NCBI RefSeq assembly: GCF_021869535.1
Contig: NW_026262668.1
Coordinates: forward strand, 11,516,348-11,580,347
Length of the DNA: 64,000 nucleotides
DNA from: Mytilus californianus
Taxonomy: Eukaryota; Mollusca; Bivalvia; Mytilida; Mytilidae
Direction of reading: 5' to 3'
Part shown: in pieces, positions 49,346 to 60,576 of the stretch
Numbering within the stretch: the stretch's first letter is position 1
Layout of the letters: each line of letters opens with the position of its first letter
Made by a program: the position numbers and the translations under genes
The notes under the pieces: model-generated
What the model was told of the DNA's origin: nothing
Database searches by the model: none
What the model saw: only the letters and a program-made list of their open reading frames with translations

Positions 49346-50402
49346 TTTGTTTAAATTAATTTCTCATTCAAATTTGACTTCAAAGAGTTTAAGAGATCAT
49401 CCTTTCTGCTGCCCTTTAACTTGGTCGGACGTGTGAGACGGTCTTTTTAGTGCCTTTCCTAGTCTCGCACTATCCGTCCACCTCAACGTTGAAGCCATGT
49501 TTATAAACAGCTGATTATATTAACTGATATCACTTCTTCATAAAAATAACTTAAATGATATCCAGTCATCGAAGTAGTCCTAATAACCAATCGTCTAAAA
49601 TACACAAGGTGTCAAGCGGACAGTTAGGAATTAATGTATATATGCTTTGATTTAATGGTGTATGCCCTGCAGTTAATAAATGTCTTATTTTGATAAAAAA
49701 GGTTTACATTTGAATTAAACTTTAATAAAAACAGACACTTTTGAGTCTGAGCTCAATTTAAAGATAAGTATTGATCCAAGACACCGGATAGAAAAGAGGA
49801 AGGCCCTATATGATTTTGAATGTCAACTAAAGTTTATCATATTTTTCAAAACTGATTTAAAATTCAATATTTATTTTGCTTCTGATCATGATCTAAATTT
49901 GATATATTTTAATATTGAACCACAAATATTTAGTTTTTATAGATTTAAACTGACAGTGTTTCAAGCCTTAAAGGTTACTGATTGATTTTGTATATATATT
50001 TATCCTTAAATCAACCAACTAATTGTACAAATAACACGTACATAAATAAATTTTTGCTTTATTTGTAATAAAGTCTCCTGTTATCCTGCTTCCACGTTGA
50101 GCAAGCCGTAATGTGGATATTTGTTTTTACGTAACAGTTCATTTTGGGGTCCACTTTGCGGTTTGCGTTTTAACTGTATGTTGATTTCTTTGAAAAATCA
50201 GAGACAATGATTTGGATTAAACAACTAAAGCTTCAAGTGCTAGGTGTCAATTGCAGGATAAAAACAATATGCACATGTATGTACATTGTTGGAAATATAG
50301 AATGTATTTGTACTCGCTATGAAATAGGAGAAAAGCTCAGCAAGCCTCGTCTTTTGTCCTTTTTCTTAAGCTCATGTACATGACAATGTACATATGTTAA
50401 AA
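49346..50402. other. Nothing recognised
   Basis: Unassigned sequence between two repeat elements. The GC-richer part at 49405-49500 (words 'cttggtcggacgtgtgagac' and 'gcactatccgtccacctcaa') has no open frame. Confidence 0.4.
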
Positions 50403-51101
50403 ATTCGTAAGGGTTCCGAGGAACCCAGTGTCTCGCCTTCTTTTGCTGCTAGTCACAGGCTCAACAAAAATGGGGAAAAAATTATTCAAAATTTTCCTAT
50501 ATAGATACTATCTTTTGATTGTAAGAAGCTTCTGTCCAAGTTTGGTATAAGTCCAGAATGGTTTATGAATCTAATACATGTTTTGAAAACTTTAACTACA
50601 GACTGTATGTAATGTTAACTGGAAGAAAAACTAAGTCCATTTATAAGTTATATACGGAAAAACAGGAAATAAATTTTTACAAAATTTCCTTCCAGATACT
50701 AGCTTTTGATCATAAACAAGTTTCTGTCCAAGTTTGGTACAAATCCAGGATAGTTTAAGAAAGTTATTAAAATTTTTAAAACTTTAACCACAGAGTGAAT
50801 GTAATGTTAACTGGAAGAAAAACTAAGTCCATTTATAAGTAATATACGGAAAAACAGGAAATATATTTTTACAAAATTTCCTTCTAGATACTAGCTTTTG
50901 ATCATAAACAAGCTTCTGTCCAAGTTTGGTACAAATCCAGGATAGTTTATATAATTAAGAAAGTTATTAAAATTTTTAAAACTTTAACCACAGAGTGAAT
51001 GTAATGTTAACTGGCAGAAAAAACTAAGTCCATTTATAAGTAAAATACAGAAAAACAGGATTTTTTTCTATAAAATTTACTTTTGGATACTATCTTTCGA
51101 A
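50403..51101 (-). repeat. Tandem-unit repeat element, family A copy 2, truncated
   Basis: It starts with 'ttccgaggaacccagtgtct', the same palindromic end as at 22179 with one change, and carries three units with 'aactaagtccatttataagt'. It then stops after 'ggatactatctttcg' without the GC-rich head. Confidence 0.8.
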
Positions 51102-52413
51102 ATGTTCTACATGTATCTCCAGAAAAGGGGATGCTTTATTCATTTAAGTTGCTTGTCTATTAAAAAAGACAATTGATCAAAGAGTTACTCTTCATGTACA
51201 TACATTCGAATCCTATATAACTTTTAATGTCTTGTTGTGAGTCAGATATTTCTGATATTGCACTTTTTAACTTTAATTTAAATTTTACCACTATTACCAA
51301 ATGGGAAATACATCATTTTAAGATGATATGTTAACTTAAGGTTCAAAAACAATTGTTTGTATATTTTAGCTCTATTCAAAGTTTTCATTAAATTTTGTCA
51401 CCCGAAAAACCAAATAAATGAGCTTTTTATTTTTGGAATGTGCATAATTTGTGCATTGGAGGGCTTGCTTACATTCTGATGTATCTCAATTTTGAGGAAT
51501 AACAACTGACAAAAGACATGAAAGAGTCCAATATAAATTATTTTGAGAGAAAAAAGTTACTAAAATTTTGTAGCAAATAAAAACTGAAAATCAAATATAC
51601 AAAACCACTAAATGAGTACATGTATTTAATTATATATAATGAATGTCCATTCCCAGTTAGTTTGAAATAATCTCCAGGGAATTATGGGGATAAATATTAT
51701 ATTCCCATCAAGTGATGTTACACCACAAATTGCTTATAATTGATGACATGTCATGGCTGTGACCAATCGATAATGTACATGTAAGACAAATCAATATGCT
51801 GTGTGAGGAATGTTGTCCATCCTCTATGGTTTGATTTAAAGAGATTAAAATTTCAGATTACATGACTATTCTCGTACACATGGTACATGTATGTGTAGTC
51901 ACTTGGAATTTTCAACCCATGTTAAATATAGATATTCGAATGTTAACCATTTAATCATGTTAATGTAACTTTGTCGGTCCATATTTTTCAACATTATTTT
52001 TATGCCCCCGCCATTGCAGTGGGGGCATTAAGTTTTACCCTTGTTCGCCTGTTCATACGTGTGTACGTCCCGAAGTTGGTTTCCGTTCTCTAACTTTAGA
52101 TTGCCCCAACCAGATGTTATGAATCTTATAAACAATGCTTATTACCACAAAACACAGATCAAGTTTGAATTTTTGTTGCGTCACTTTTACCTTTCTAGAG
52201 TTATGCCCCTTTACAAATGGAAAAGTTGCTGATTTTTTTGTTTCTGCTCTCTAACTTAAATTTGCCTGAACCAAAATTTATGAATCTTATATACAATGCT
52301 TATTACCACAAAACACTGATCAAGAATGAAATTTGGTGGGGTCACTATTACTGTTCTAGAGTTATGCCCCTTTACAAATGGAAAATTGCTGAATTTTTCT
52401 ATTTGTTCTCTAA

Positions 52414-52692
52414 GGGAGCTACCATTTGATTTTTATGGGGGGCTAGGATAAAAAAATTTGTCCTGCATTTTTTTTTTTAGTTGTAATCTCTGTCCTGCCT
52501 TTTTATTTTTCACTCTGTTCGGTCCTGCCTTTTTTTTAAAGTTTATCCTGACTTTTTTTTACCTAAATTGTCATCCTGACTTTTTTTTTTGGAAGTGTCT
52601 CATCCTGCCTTTTTTTTACTCAAAACTCCTGTCCTGCCTATTTTTTTCAAATTTCATCCTAGCCCCCCCATAAAAATCAAATGGTAGCTCCC
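52414..52692. mobile_element. 279-bp MITE with TAA target duplication, PIF/Harbinger-like
   Basis: 35-bp inverted ends, starting gggagctaccatttgatttt on the left, are near perfect. The 3-bp TAA lies on both sides. The interior is a series of roughly 35-bp units 'tcctgcctttttttt'. TWA duplication with a GGG start fits PIF/Harbinger MITEs. An open frame of Phe/Leu codons inside is a result of the T-runs. Confidence 0.82.
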
Positions 52693-53359
52693 TAACTTAA
52701 GTTTGCCTCAACCTAATGTTATGAAACTTAAACACAATGCTTATTACTACAAAACTCAGATCAAGTTCTAATTAGGGTGGCGTCACTTATACCTTTGTAA
52801 AGTTATGCCCTTTACAAATGGAAAAATTTCTGAATTTTTTCTTTCTGTTCTCTTACAAGTTTGCCTCAACCAAATGTAATGAATCTTATACACAAGTTTA
52901 TTACCACAAAACACAGATCAAGCACAGGCACTTGTCTCAGAAAAAAAAATCCTATATACCTTAATATAACACAAGGTACTTAACTCGCATTTTTGAAAAA
53001 TGTCACCCGGTCGCGAAATTCCGTTATATTTCAATTTCTCGGTTGTCAACCCCACTAAAACTTGTTATGCTGAAAATCTAAATTGATTTATCTACACAAT
53101 GGTGTATAAAATGCCTACCTTTGTTGTCAGAATCATTCGTAGCAGTCCTACCCAAGTATGTCAACCGTAATTATTTCGTCTACCAACACCAGATTGGAAA
53201 TATAAGACTCACAAAAAATGATTGATTATAAAAAGTATTTAAAAAAACAACTGTTAGTTTTTGTCTGAATAGAACTTATCATCCAGATAGTAAATTTGTT
53301 AAAGATTCTGTGAAAAAAAATCTAACAAGTGTTATTTGAGGTATAATGTCTAATGAGTT

Positions 53360-53609
53360 GGTATCGGGTCCGTTCGCCCTAATTACATGTTTGCCCTGAG
53401 TCCGTTCGCCCATAGAGTCCGTTCGCCCTTGGTCCGTTCGCCCTAATTTTTATAAAAAAAATAATATTAATGGTTTGATTTAAAGTTTTGTTATCTTATT
53501 CAGATATTTGAATGGTAAATATTAAAAATGTATATCTCCAAATTCATGAATAAACATTGAAATTAAAGAAATTAAAAAAAAAGTTTTTGTTTTGGAGCAT
53601 TAATCAGGC

Positions 53610-53644
<35 letters not shown>

Positions 53645-53976
53645 TGAACTTTCTTCTTCTTCAAAATACTGTCCACATTCAACATGATGAATATTCTGGC
53701 AAGAATATTCAATGCAAATCAAAAGAAAAATCATTATCTGGTAGCATCAATACGACATAAACATGACGTCACAATTTCCATTGAAAAAGAATGCATAGTA
53801 CGAATTCATATGAAGTACTAAAACGTATGATCTGACCAAATATTTCGGCAGAATTTTCAACAAACTTTAACATAATTAATTCAAATAATATATATTATAC
53901 TAGACAACAAATTAAAATAGAAATCAGGGCGAACAGGTATTAGGGCGAAAGCGAATCAGGGCGAACGGAAACGGAT
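53360..53976. mobile_element. Foldback element with tandem-array termini (ccgttcgccct motif), 11-bp target duplication
   Basis: The left end has four copies of (g)tccgttcgccc(t) between 53369 and 53452. The right end has the reverse, 'agggcgaacgga' and variants, between 53925 and 53976. tctaatgagtt flanks both sides (53349-53359, 53977-53987). The interior is AT-rich with a 34-bp C run. Same plan as the element at 38632 but with a different array word. It is nested in the element at 52923-54510. Confidence 0.8.
53611..53644 (+). repeat. 34-bp C run inside the foldback element
   Basis: Uninterrupted C in the interior of the element at 53360-53976. The complementary G strand could form quadruplex structures. 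Confidence 0.9.
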
Positions 53977-55466
53977 TCTAATGAGTTACAAGTTTCTATT
54001 TTTAAACTCAAATTTTCCCATTCCATCAATGTCATTCAGACTCTCTCTGGACTTTACATATGAAATGAGATAAGATCAGATAACTCTGATAAACGTTTAA
54101 TTTTACCAATATGAAATTAGATAGATCAGATAACTCTGAGAAAAATAGACCGTCCCATAAAATTTGACCAATCGGAAACCGAGATATATAAAGAGAGTGG
54201 AAAGATACCTTTACTGCAAGTCTTTAATTTCCAATCAAGTGGTTGTAGACAAAATAATTACGGTTGACATACTTGGGTAGGCCTGCTACGAATGATTCCG
54301 ACAACAAATGTAGGCGTGTTATACACCATCATGTATGTAGATAAATCTATTTAGATTTACGGCATAACAAGTTTTAGTGGGGTTGACAACCGAGAAATCG
54401 AAATATAACGGAATTTTGCGACCGGGTGACATTTTTCAAAAATGCGAGTTAAGTACCTTATGTTATATCAAGGTATATAGGATTTTTATTTTCTGAGACA
54501 AGTGCCTGTGAGATCAAGTTTGAATTTTGGTGGCTTCACTTATACCGTTCTAGAGTTATGCCCCTTTACAAAAAGAAAAATTGCTGAATTTTTCTTTTCT
54601 GTTCTCTAACTTAAATTTGCCTCAACCAAAGTTTATGAAACTTAAACGCATTGCTTATTACCACAAAACTCAGATCAAGTAAGAATTTGGGTAGCATCAC
54701 TTTTACCGTGCTTGAGTTATATGTCCCTATGTAACTTTATATGCAAGCGGGAGCATTGTTTGTGCCCCATTTATTTGTATTTGTATTTTACAAGTATAAT
54801 TTTTTGTATAAAAACCATCATGTCTTGTTTCTTAATTAGCAAAACTGGAATAACATCATTTATATGCAAATAACTTTGGATTGTAAATATTTGCAATGAA
54901 CATTTACAGTAAATTTAGCATGGTCTAATTAGGTGAAAATAAAGGTTTGAAATAATTAATTTAATGATATTGCATGATGTTATCTAACTTTTAACATGTT
55001 TAATGAATAAGTGTAAAAATCAACACTTTACAACTATCAAGTTGAGCCTCAGGGCGTTCAGCAAATAGTTCATTTGTAACTTTTCTTTCATTAATATTAA
55101 TAATTCATGGCAGGATCATTATGTGTTTTAATTAAACTTGTTTTTTGTTTATTAGGAGGTGGTAAGCAGGACAGAATGAATTGTGAGGGTCAGAAATAAA
55201 ATTATAAATATCTTACGTTTTACATCTACCTAAGTTTTTTTTTATTTTTGAAGCTCAATGACATATTATATAATTACATTTAAGGCTAACTAATGAATAT
55301 TATATATGTTTTAAATAATTGAAAATAATGAAACCTACATGTACTATCTTTAAAATACATTGTACCCCATCAGTGCCTCAGTCATACACAATATAAGTAA
55401 AGAAAAGCATACTAATTAAAAGGAATCCCAGCTAAAATTTTACATTTGGATTCAACATCCTTTGCC

Positions 55467-55580
55467 ATGCAGACTAATACTGTAACTGTTTCATCTGGAC
55501 AAAAAGTGGCTCCTATCGTGGCATCGATGCCAGTCAATACAATACCACCGGTATACTTATTTAATCTTAATCATCTTTTG
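55467..55580 (+). CDS. Upstream coding exon of the RGG/11-residue-repeat protein gene
   Basis: A short plus-strand open stretch encoding MQTNTVTVSSGQKVAPIVA followed by SMPVNTIPP and a hydrophobic end NLNHLL. It ends at a near-perfect donor, TTTTG|GTAAGTAC. From the ATG the length is 38 codons, so it leaves in phase 0. The acceptor at 60576 opens the large exon in the same phase, giving five codons (AINTI) before its Met. A weaker donor, CCG|GTATAC, at 55551 is also in phase 0. The left border is uncertain: the frame is open upstream to about 55416, and 'tttgccatgcag' could be an acceptor, so coding might begin at 55473 with an earlier exon upstream. Confidence 0.5.
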
Positions 55581-56620
55581 GTAAGTACAAAAGCAGGTAC
55601 AGCTAAATGTAGGAGAATCTTTTTTAAGTACTCTTGTACTAAGTTTAGTACTTAAATCTTTACAGAGGATAAACTGTCATGAACATTTTTGTATAAAAGC
55701 TCTAAAAGGTAACTATAAAATATTTCATATTTACTTCAAAGAGTTTTTAAAGTTGAAAGTATTTTTAATAGTCTTGATCATTTGCTTTATGTTTAAAAGA
55801 CAAAAATAGGTTACTACTATAACAAATTTCATATTTGATTTACTTCAAAGGTAGAGTTTTTAAAATTCAAAGTTTTATTTTTAAGTCGGATTTGCCTAAT
55901 TTTTATCATTTTATTTTACATTTTTTTATAATTTATGAATTACACCCTTCAAATTTTTGCAAAAGAGATGTACATGTAGATGATACATGGAAGAGACAGC
56001 AACCCAATGATACCAGAAACCAAATACACTATTATTTGTTCCTTTGAAATAATTGACACATTGTACACAAATCAGTCATTGAGAACAGCTGTACCAAATG
56101 CATCTTGCATAGCAGCAAACTTTTGATTACAGATTCATTTCTTGCAACACCCTTCCTAATAAGACTGATCATGTGCAGCAAATTTAAGCTTTAGTAAAAT
56201 ATTCATGAATTCTTCAGTTTAATGTACATGGACAGTGCACATCTTACATTGCATAGTAACAGGTATATATATATATATACTGCAGCTGTGCTTTTTTTGC
56301 AGTCAAATTGCATTGACCGTATATTCATTTGTGATATACAGTCACTGACCGTATATCGCCTTGTTTATGACGTTGACAATCTGTTTCTGTACAGTTTTAT
56401 TTATGATGTCAATAAACAATACAGGCTTGCCGAAATTTTACGTTGTCTGCTACAAATTAAAAAATGATGGTTTTTACCCTAAAATATTTCATTTGGAACA
56501 GTTATAAGAGTTGTTTAGAAACAGGTAGAAAGCGGGCTTTGCCGAGCTTTTCTATCCTGTTTTGAGCCGAGTACAAATAAAATTATATTTTCGAGACAAT
56601 GTATGGTTTTTCTTTATATA

Positions 56621-56839
56621 CTGTAAATTCAGATTTTATTGCATGCATTTATTATTGCGATATTTGAAGGATGGTCAAAAATGCGAGATTAATTATTGTG
56701 ATTTCAAGAAAATCTGCATACAGATATACATGTATATATATATATCAGATATCAGAATGCGAGTTCTTATTTTTACGATACTCACTCAGTTGCATTATTG
56801 GCAATAATGAAAACCTAGCAATAATTTCTGAATTTACAG
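56621..56839. mobile_element. 219-bp MITE, copy 1
   Basis: The inverted ends ctgtaaattcag / ctgaatttacag extend inward with 'attgcatgcatttattattg' against its imperfect complement. A second copy, split by a repeat fragment, lies at 62704-63105. Both copies are in introns of the RGG gene. Confidence 0.7.
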
Positions 56840-57524
56840 ACTACAAATTATAACATGTATAATGTTTTATGAAAACATGTTTTACTGTAGAATCACATCT
56901 AAAAGTATACACAAATTCCATTATTATGTATACACAATCAAGTTAAATTCATTGCTGACAAAATAGTTTTCTTGATAATTTAATGTTAAGAGAATATTAT
57001 TTTTTATGTACTGTCTTCTTATCTTTCTTCGAGACTACCACATATCATGCCTACTTCTCAGATTGAGTCTAATGTGATATTATTAAGGCTAAATTTGAAA
57101 ATTTGCTATGAGGATTTATATACTTTCTGTAAGAATGTTCTTTGATAACCAAAAATTTTCAGTTTGAAATAGAGTTTCAATAGATTATTTTGGGAAAAGT
57201 ATTCCATTGCCTGAAAGTCAGTATATTTGTCTTCAATATTATGAAATCATCCTGTCAATCAATAGTTTGATTTAGTGTGTAGTTTGAGCTTAGCACAATA
57301 GTTGGTACTGCTGTTGTCAATAGGCAAGATAGTGTGTATTCTACCTGTCAATCATTGTATATTCATGTGAGTAGACAGAGCTGATACTTTCTTAAATATA
57401 AACATTTTCAAAAAAGCTCAAACAAATGAGCTAATAAATTAAAATAGTATGTCTTGTATATACATCTTTTATGTATTGCATTTGTAATTGATTACTGGAT
57501 CCTCTTAAAAATACAAACCAGTCT

Positions 57525-57645
57525 TTCATATTACCCAGTATTGCCCAGTTTAAACTTTTACCCATTAAAACACAGTAAAACCTGGGTTTTCCCAGTATTT
57601 CCCACTTGGCTGGGCAATACTCATAAAACCCAGGGATTTTGCCAA
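57525..57645. repeat. Degenerate 'acccagtattgcccag' word cluster, partly inverted
   Basis: 'ttacccagtattgcccagtt' and 'ttcccagtatttcccac' in one direction and 'ctgggcaatact' in the other. It resembles the array ends of the foldback elements, but no flanking duplication was recognised. Confidence 0.35.
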
Positions 57646-57859
57646 TCCTCAGATCAGGCTGCTGTACAGTTGAAATTAAATAAAAGAAATGTAACTCTTG
57701 GTAAATTTGAATTGTTTATATCTGTTTCTATGGGCTTTAAAAGTTTAATGTAGGTGCTTTATTTATGATTTTTTGCATCTAATATATATGTTTATACTTA
57801 ATTTATAGTATGGAGTTTCAAGAATTTTGTAAACTTGTAAATTAAAGACAAATTTTCAC

Positions 57860-58133
57860 TTACAGCTGATTTCATTGAGTGTGTAGGAATAGGTATTATC
57901 ATTGGTTAGCTTGCTTGTTAGCTGAACCGTGAAGTCATTATTAGGTTAGGTAAACTACCCTCCTTTATGAGTAGACTAGTCCCACAGATAACCAATTCTA
58001 TCTGTCTGTTGGACTAATCTACTCATAAAGGAGGGTAGTTTACCTAACTTAATAATGACTTCACGGTTCAGCTAGCAAGCAAGCAAACCAAAGATTTTAC
58101 CTTTTCCTACACACTCAATGAAATCGGCTGTAA
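57860..58133. repeat. 274-bp hairpin MITE
   Basis: Two arms of about 120 bp, nearly perfect inverted copies (ttacagctgatttcattgag at the outside, tactcataaaggagggtagt near the loop). They enclose a roughly 30-bp loop that itself holds cagata/tatctg. It lies in the intron of the RGG gene. No duplication of target recognised. Confidence 0.85.
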
Positions 58134-58384
58134 CAGTTGCTTGTATATGGTGTAGGTGCAATACTTGAGGATCTTTTTTATGCATAAACATAAATTTCGT
58201 CTAAAAAAATTCCACAGAAAGATAAAAGATTTATCTTTTAAAGCATTAATTTGCATCTCTGCTCCTGGCAACGTTTTTTTATGTTCAGGCGTGTTTGAGT
58301 TGATCGACTGTTTTATCTAGATTTTGAAAACGTATAAAGCAAAAATATTTGATACACCATCTGGCTTCATATTCTATTATTTTT

Positions 58385-59791
58385 TGTCGAGCCTGCGACT
58401 TTTGTCGCAGAAAGCCCGACATAGGGAAAAAGTCGCAGGCTCGACATAGGGATAGTGATCCGGCGGCGGCTACGGCGGCGGCGTTAGCTAACTTCTTAAA
58501 AGCTTTATATTTTAGAAGCTAGAAGACCTGGATGCTTCATACTTTGTATATAGATGCCTTATGTTACGAAGTTTCCGTCTGTCATATGTCCAATGTCCTT
58601 GACCTCATTTTCATGGTTCAGTGACTACTTGAAAAAAAAGTCAACATTTTTTGTAATGTTAATTTCTTTCTTATTATGAGTAATAGGATAACTATATTTA
58701 GTATGTGCGTACCTTGCAAGGTCCTCATGCCCGTCAGACAATTTTCATTTGACCTCGACCTCATTTCATGGATCAGTGAACCAGGTTAAGTTTTCGTGGT
58801 CAAGTCCATATATCAGATACTATAAGCAGTAGGTCTACTATATTTGGTATATGGAATGATTGTAAGGTGTACATGTCCAACTGGTAGGTGTCATCTGACC
58901 TTGACCTCATTTTCATGGTTCAGTGGTCAAAGTTAAGTTTTTGAGTTTTGGTCTTTTTTTCTATTACTGTATGCAATAGGTCAACTATAAATGGTGTATG
59001 GAATGATTGTAAGGTGTACATGTCTAGCTGGCAGGTGTCATCTGACCTTGGCCTCATTTTCATGGTTCAGTAGTCAAAGTTAAGTTTTTGAGTTTTGGTC
59101 TTTTTTTCTAATACTATATGTAATAGTTCAACTATATTTGGTGTATGGAAATATTTTATGATCTATATGTCAGTCACGCAGGTTTTATTTGACCTTGACC
59201 TCATTTTCAAGGTTCATTGCTCAGTGTTAAGTTTTTGTGTTTTGGTCTGTTTTTCTTATACTGTATGCAATAGGTCTACTATATTTGGTGTATGGAATGA
59301 TTGTAAGGTGTACATGTCTAGCTGGCAGGTGTCATCTGACCTTGACCTCATTTTCATGGATCAGTGGTCAAAGTTAAGTTTTTGAGTTTTGGTCTTTTTT
59401 TCTAATACTATATGCAATAGTTCAACTATATTTGGTGTATGGAAATATTTTATGATCTATATGTCAGTCAGGCAGGTTTTATTTGACCTTGACCTCATTT
59501 TCAAGGTTCATTGCTCAGTGTTAAGATTTTGTGTTTTGGTCTGTTTTTCTTAAACTATAAACAATAGGTCAACTATATTTGTTGTATGGAAGAATTGTTA
59601 GCTGTACATGCCTGCCTAGCATGGTTCATCTGACCTTGACCTCATTTTCATGGTTCATTGGTCAATGTTTAGTTTACTTGGTTAATGTTAAGTTTATGTG
59701 ACAGTTGTAATAAAGCTTTATATTTAGGACTATCAACATAATATAAATGATTAGTAAAGAAGGCGAGACATTTCAGCGTGTGCACTCTTGT
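58385..59791 (+). repeat. Tandem-unit repeat element, family B copy 3
   Basis: The most complete copy. It lies in the intron between the two recognised exons of the RGG protein gene. The head hairpin is present twice: 'cgacatagggaaaaagtcgc' joins a second partial head in front of the usual cggcggcgg patch. About eight internal units of roughly 147 bp follow, then the tail 'gcgagacatttcagcgtgtg'. Confidence 0.85.
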
Positions 59792-60576
59792 ATATATTTA
59801 GGCTACATTTTAATGTAATAACATTTAAAATTCACAGTATCAAAAAATAAAATATATGGGTCAAGCGAAATACCTTTCTAATGAGTCAAAACAAGAGAGT
59901 AGGTGTGTTTGAATAACAAATTTGTAATACAAAATAACAAAAAGGACATGATGACAGACTTTACAAATGGATCTTAAAAATGCATATCTTCAAAAAATTC
60001 TCATTTTTGTGTACTATTTAGGGTTTTTCGTCTTCAACCTCTGAAAATTTTTAGTCTGCTCTTCCATGAAATAATGAATTTAAATTTTATTTTTTAATGT
60101 TTTTTTTACTTTCGAATATTCACCCTGACAACCGATCAGACAATAGTTTTAAGTTGACAATAGGCATAAAAGTACAAAATATCAGTGATTGTCAAAAGTA
60201 AGATGAAATATTAGGAAAAGCAATGCGAAATAACAATAAGTTGTATGGTAAATTTAGAAAAAATTCACAGTCAACTGCCACTTTGAAAGTTAAAAGATTT
60301 AACACTTGTGATATTTGACTTAAACATGTGTACCAACAGACAAAAATAATGCGCTAATATTCCAGATTTTGTAGGATTCAGTGAATCCAATACTGTAATA
60401 GATTAAAAGAATTTTAGGGAGACGGATTTATATAAGAGCACTGCTCTTGTTTCCTAATCCCAGTTATTGAATCTTTTGTATATTTCGTATTTATGTCTTT
60501 ACCCTTGTAGCTATATATTATAACAATTTCTTTAATAAAATATGTTTACAGTAAGAGAATTTTAATTTCATTGTAG

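Larger units (their letters stand above)
52923..54510. mobile_element. TIR element, about 285-bp arms, 8-bp target duplication, hAT-like
   Basis: Arms of about 283-290 bp (52923-53205 and 54221-54510) are inverted copies. They start cacaggcacttgtctcag and include 'gtcacccggtcgcgaaattc' on the left and its near complement on the right. The 8-bp duplication agatcaag lies on both sides (52915-52922, 54511-54518). No transposase. It is inserted into the tandem-repeat element 51999-54765 and itself received the foldback element at 53360. Confidence 0.85.
51999..54765 (+). repeat. Tandem-unit element ('gcccccgcc...gggggcatt'), with three nested insertions
   Basis: It begins with a small palindrome, atgcccccgccattgcagtg, and ggggcattaagttttaccct. 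It has units of about 155 bp, each with 'gagttatgcccctttacaaa' and 'cacaaaacacagatcaag', and ends near 'gcaagcgggagcattgtttg'. Three elements (52414, 52923, 53360) interrupt it. The inverted relative lies at 48775-49345. Confidence 0.8.
55581..60576 (+). other. Intron of the RGG-protein gene
   Basis: Bounded by a GTAAGT donor and a ttgtag acceptor in matching phase. It contains the MITE at 56621, the word cluster at 57525, the 274-bp hairpin at 57860 and family B copy 3. No further exon was recognised. Confidence 0.5.

Noticed and set aside
52041-52429. Two overlapping frames of about 65-70 codons
   Set aside because: They repeat with the unit of the tandem-repeat element (peptides containing KPLYKWK-like and NAYYHKT words recur).
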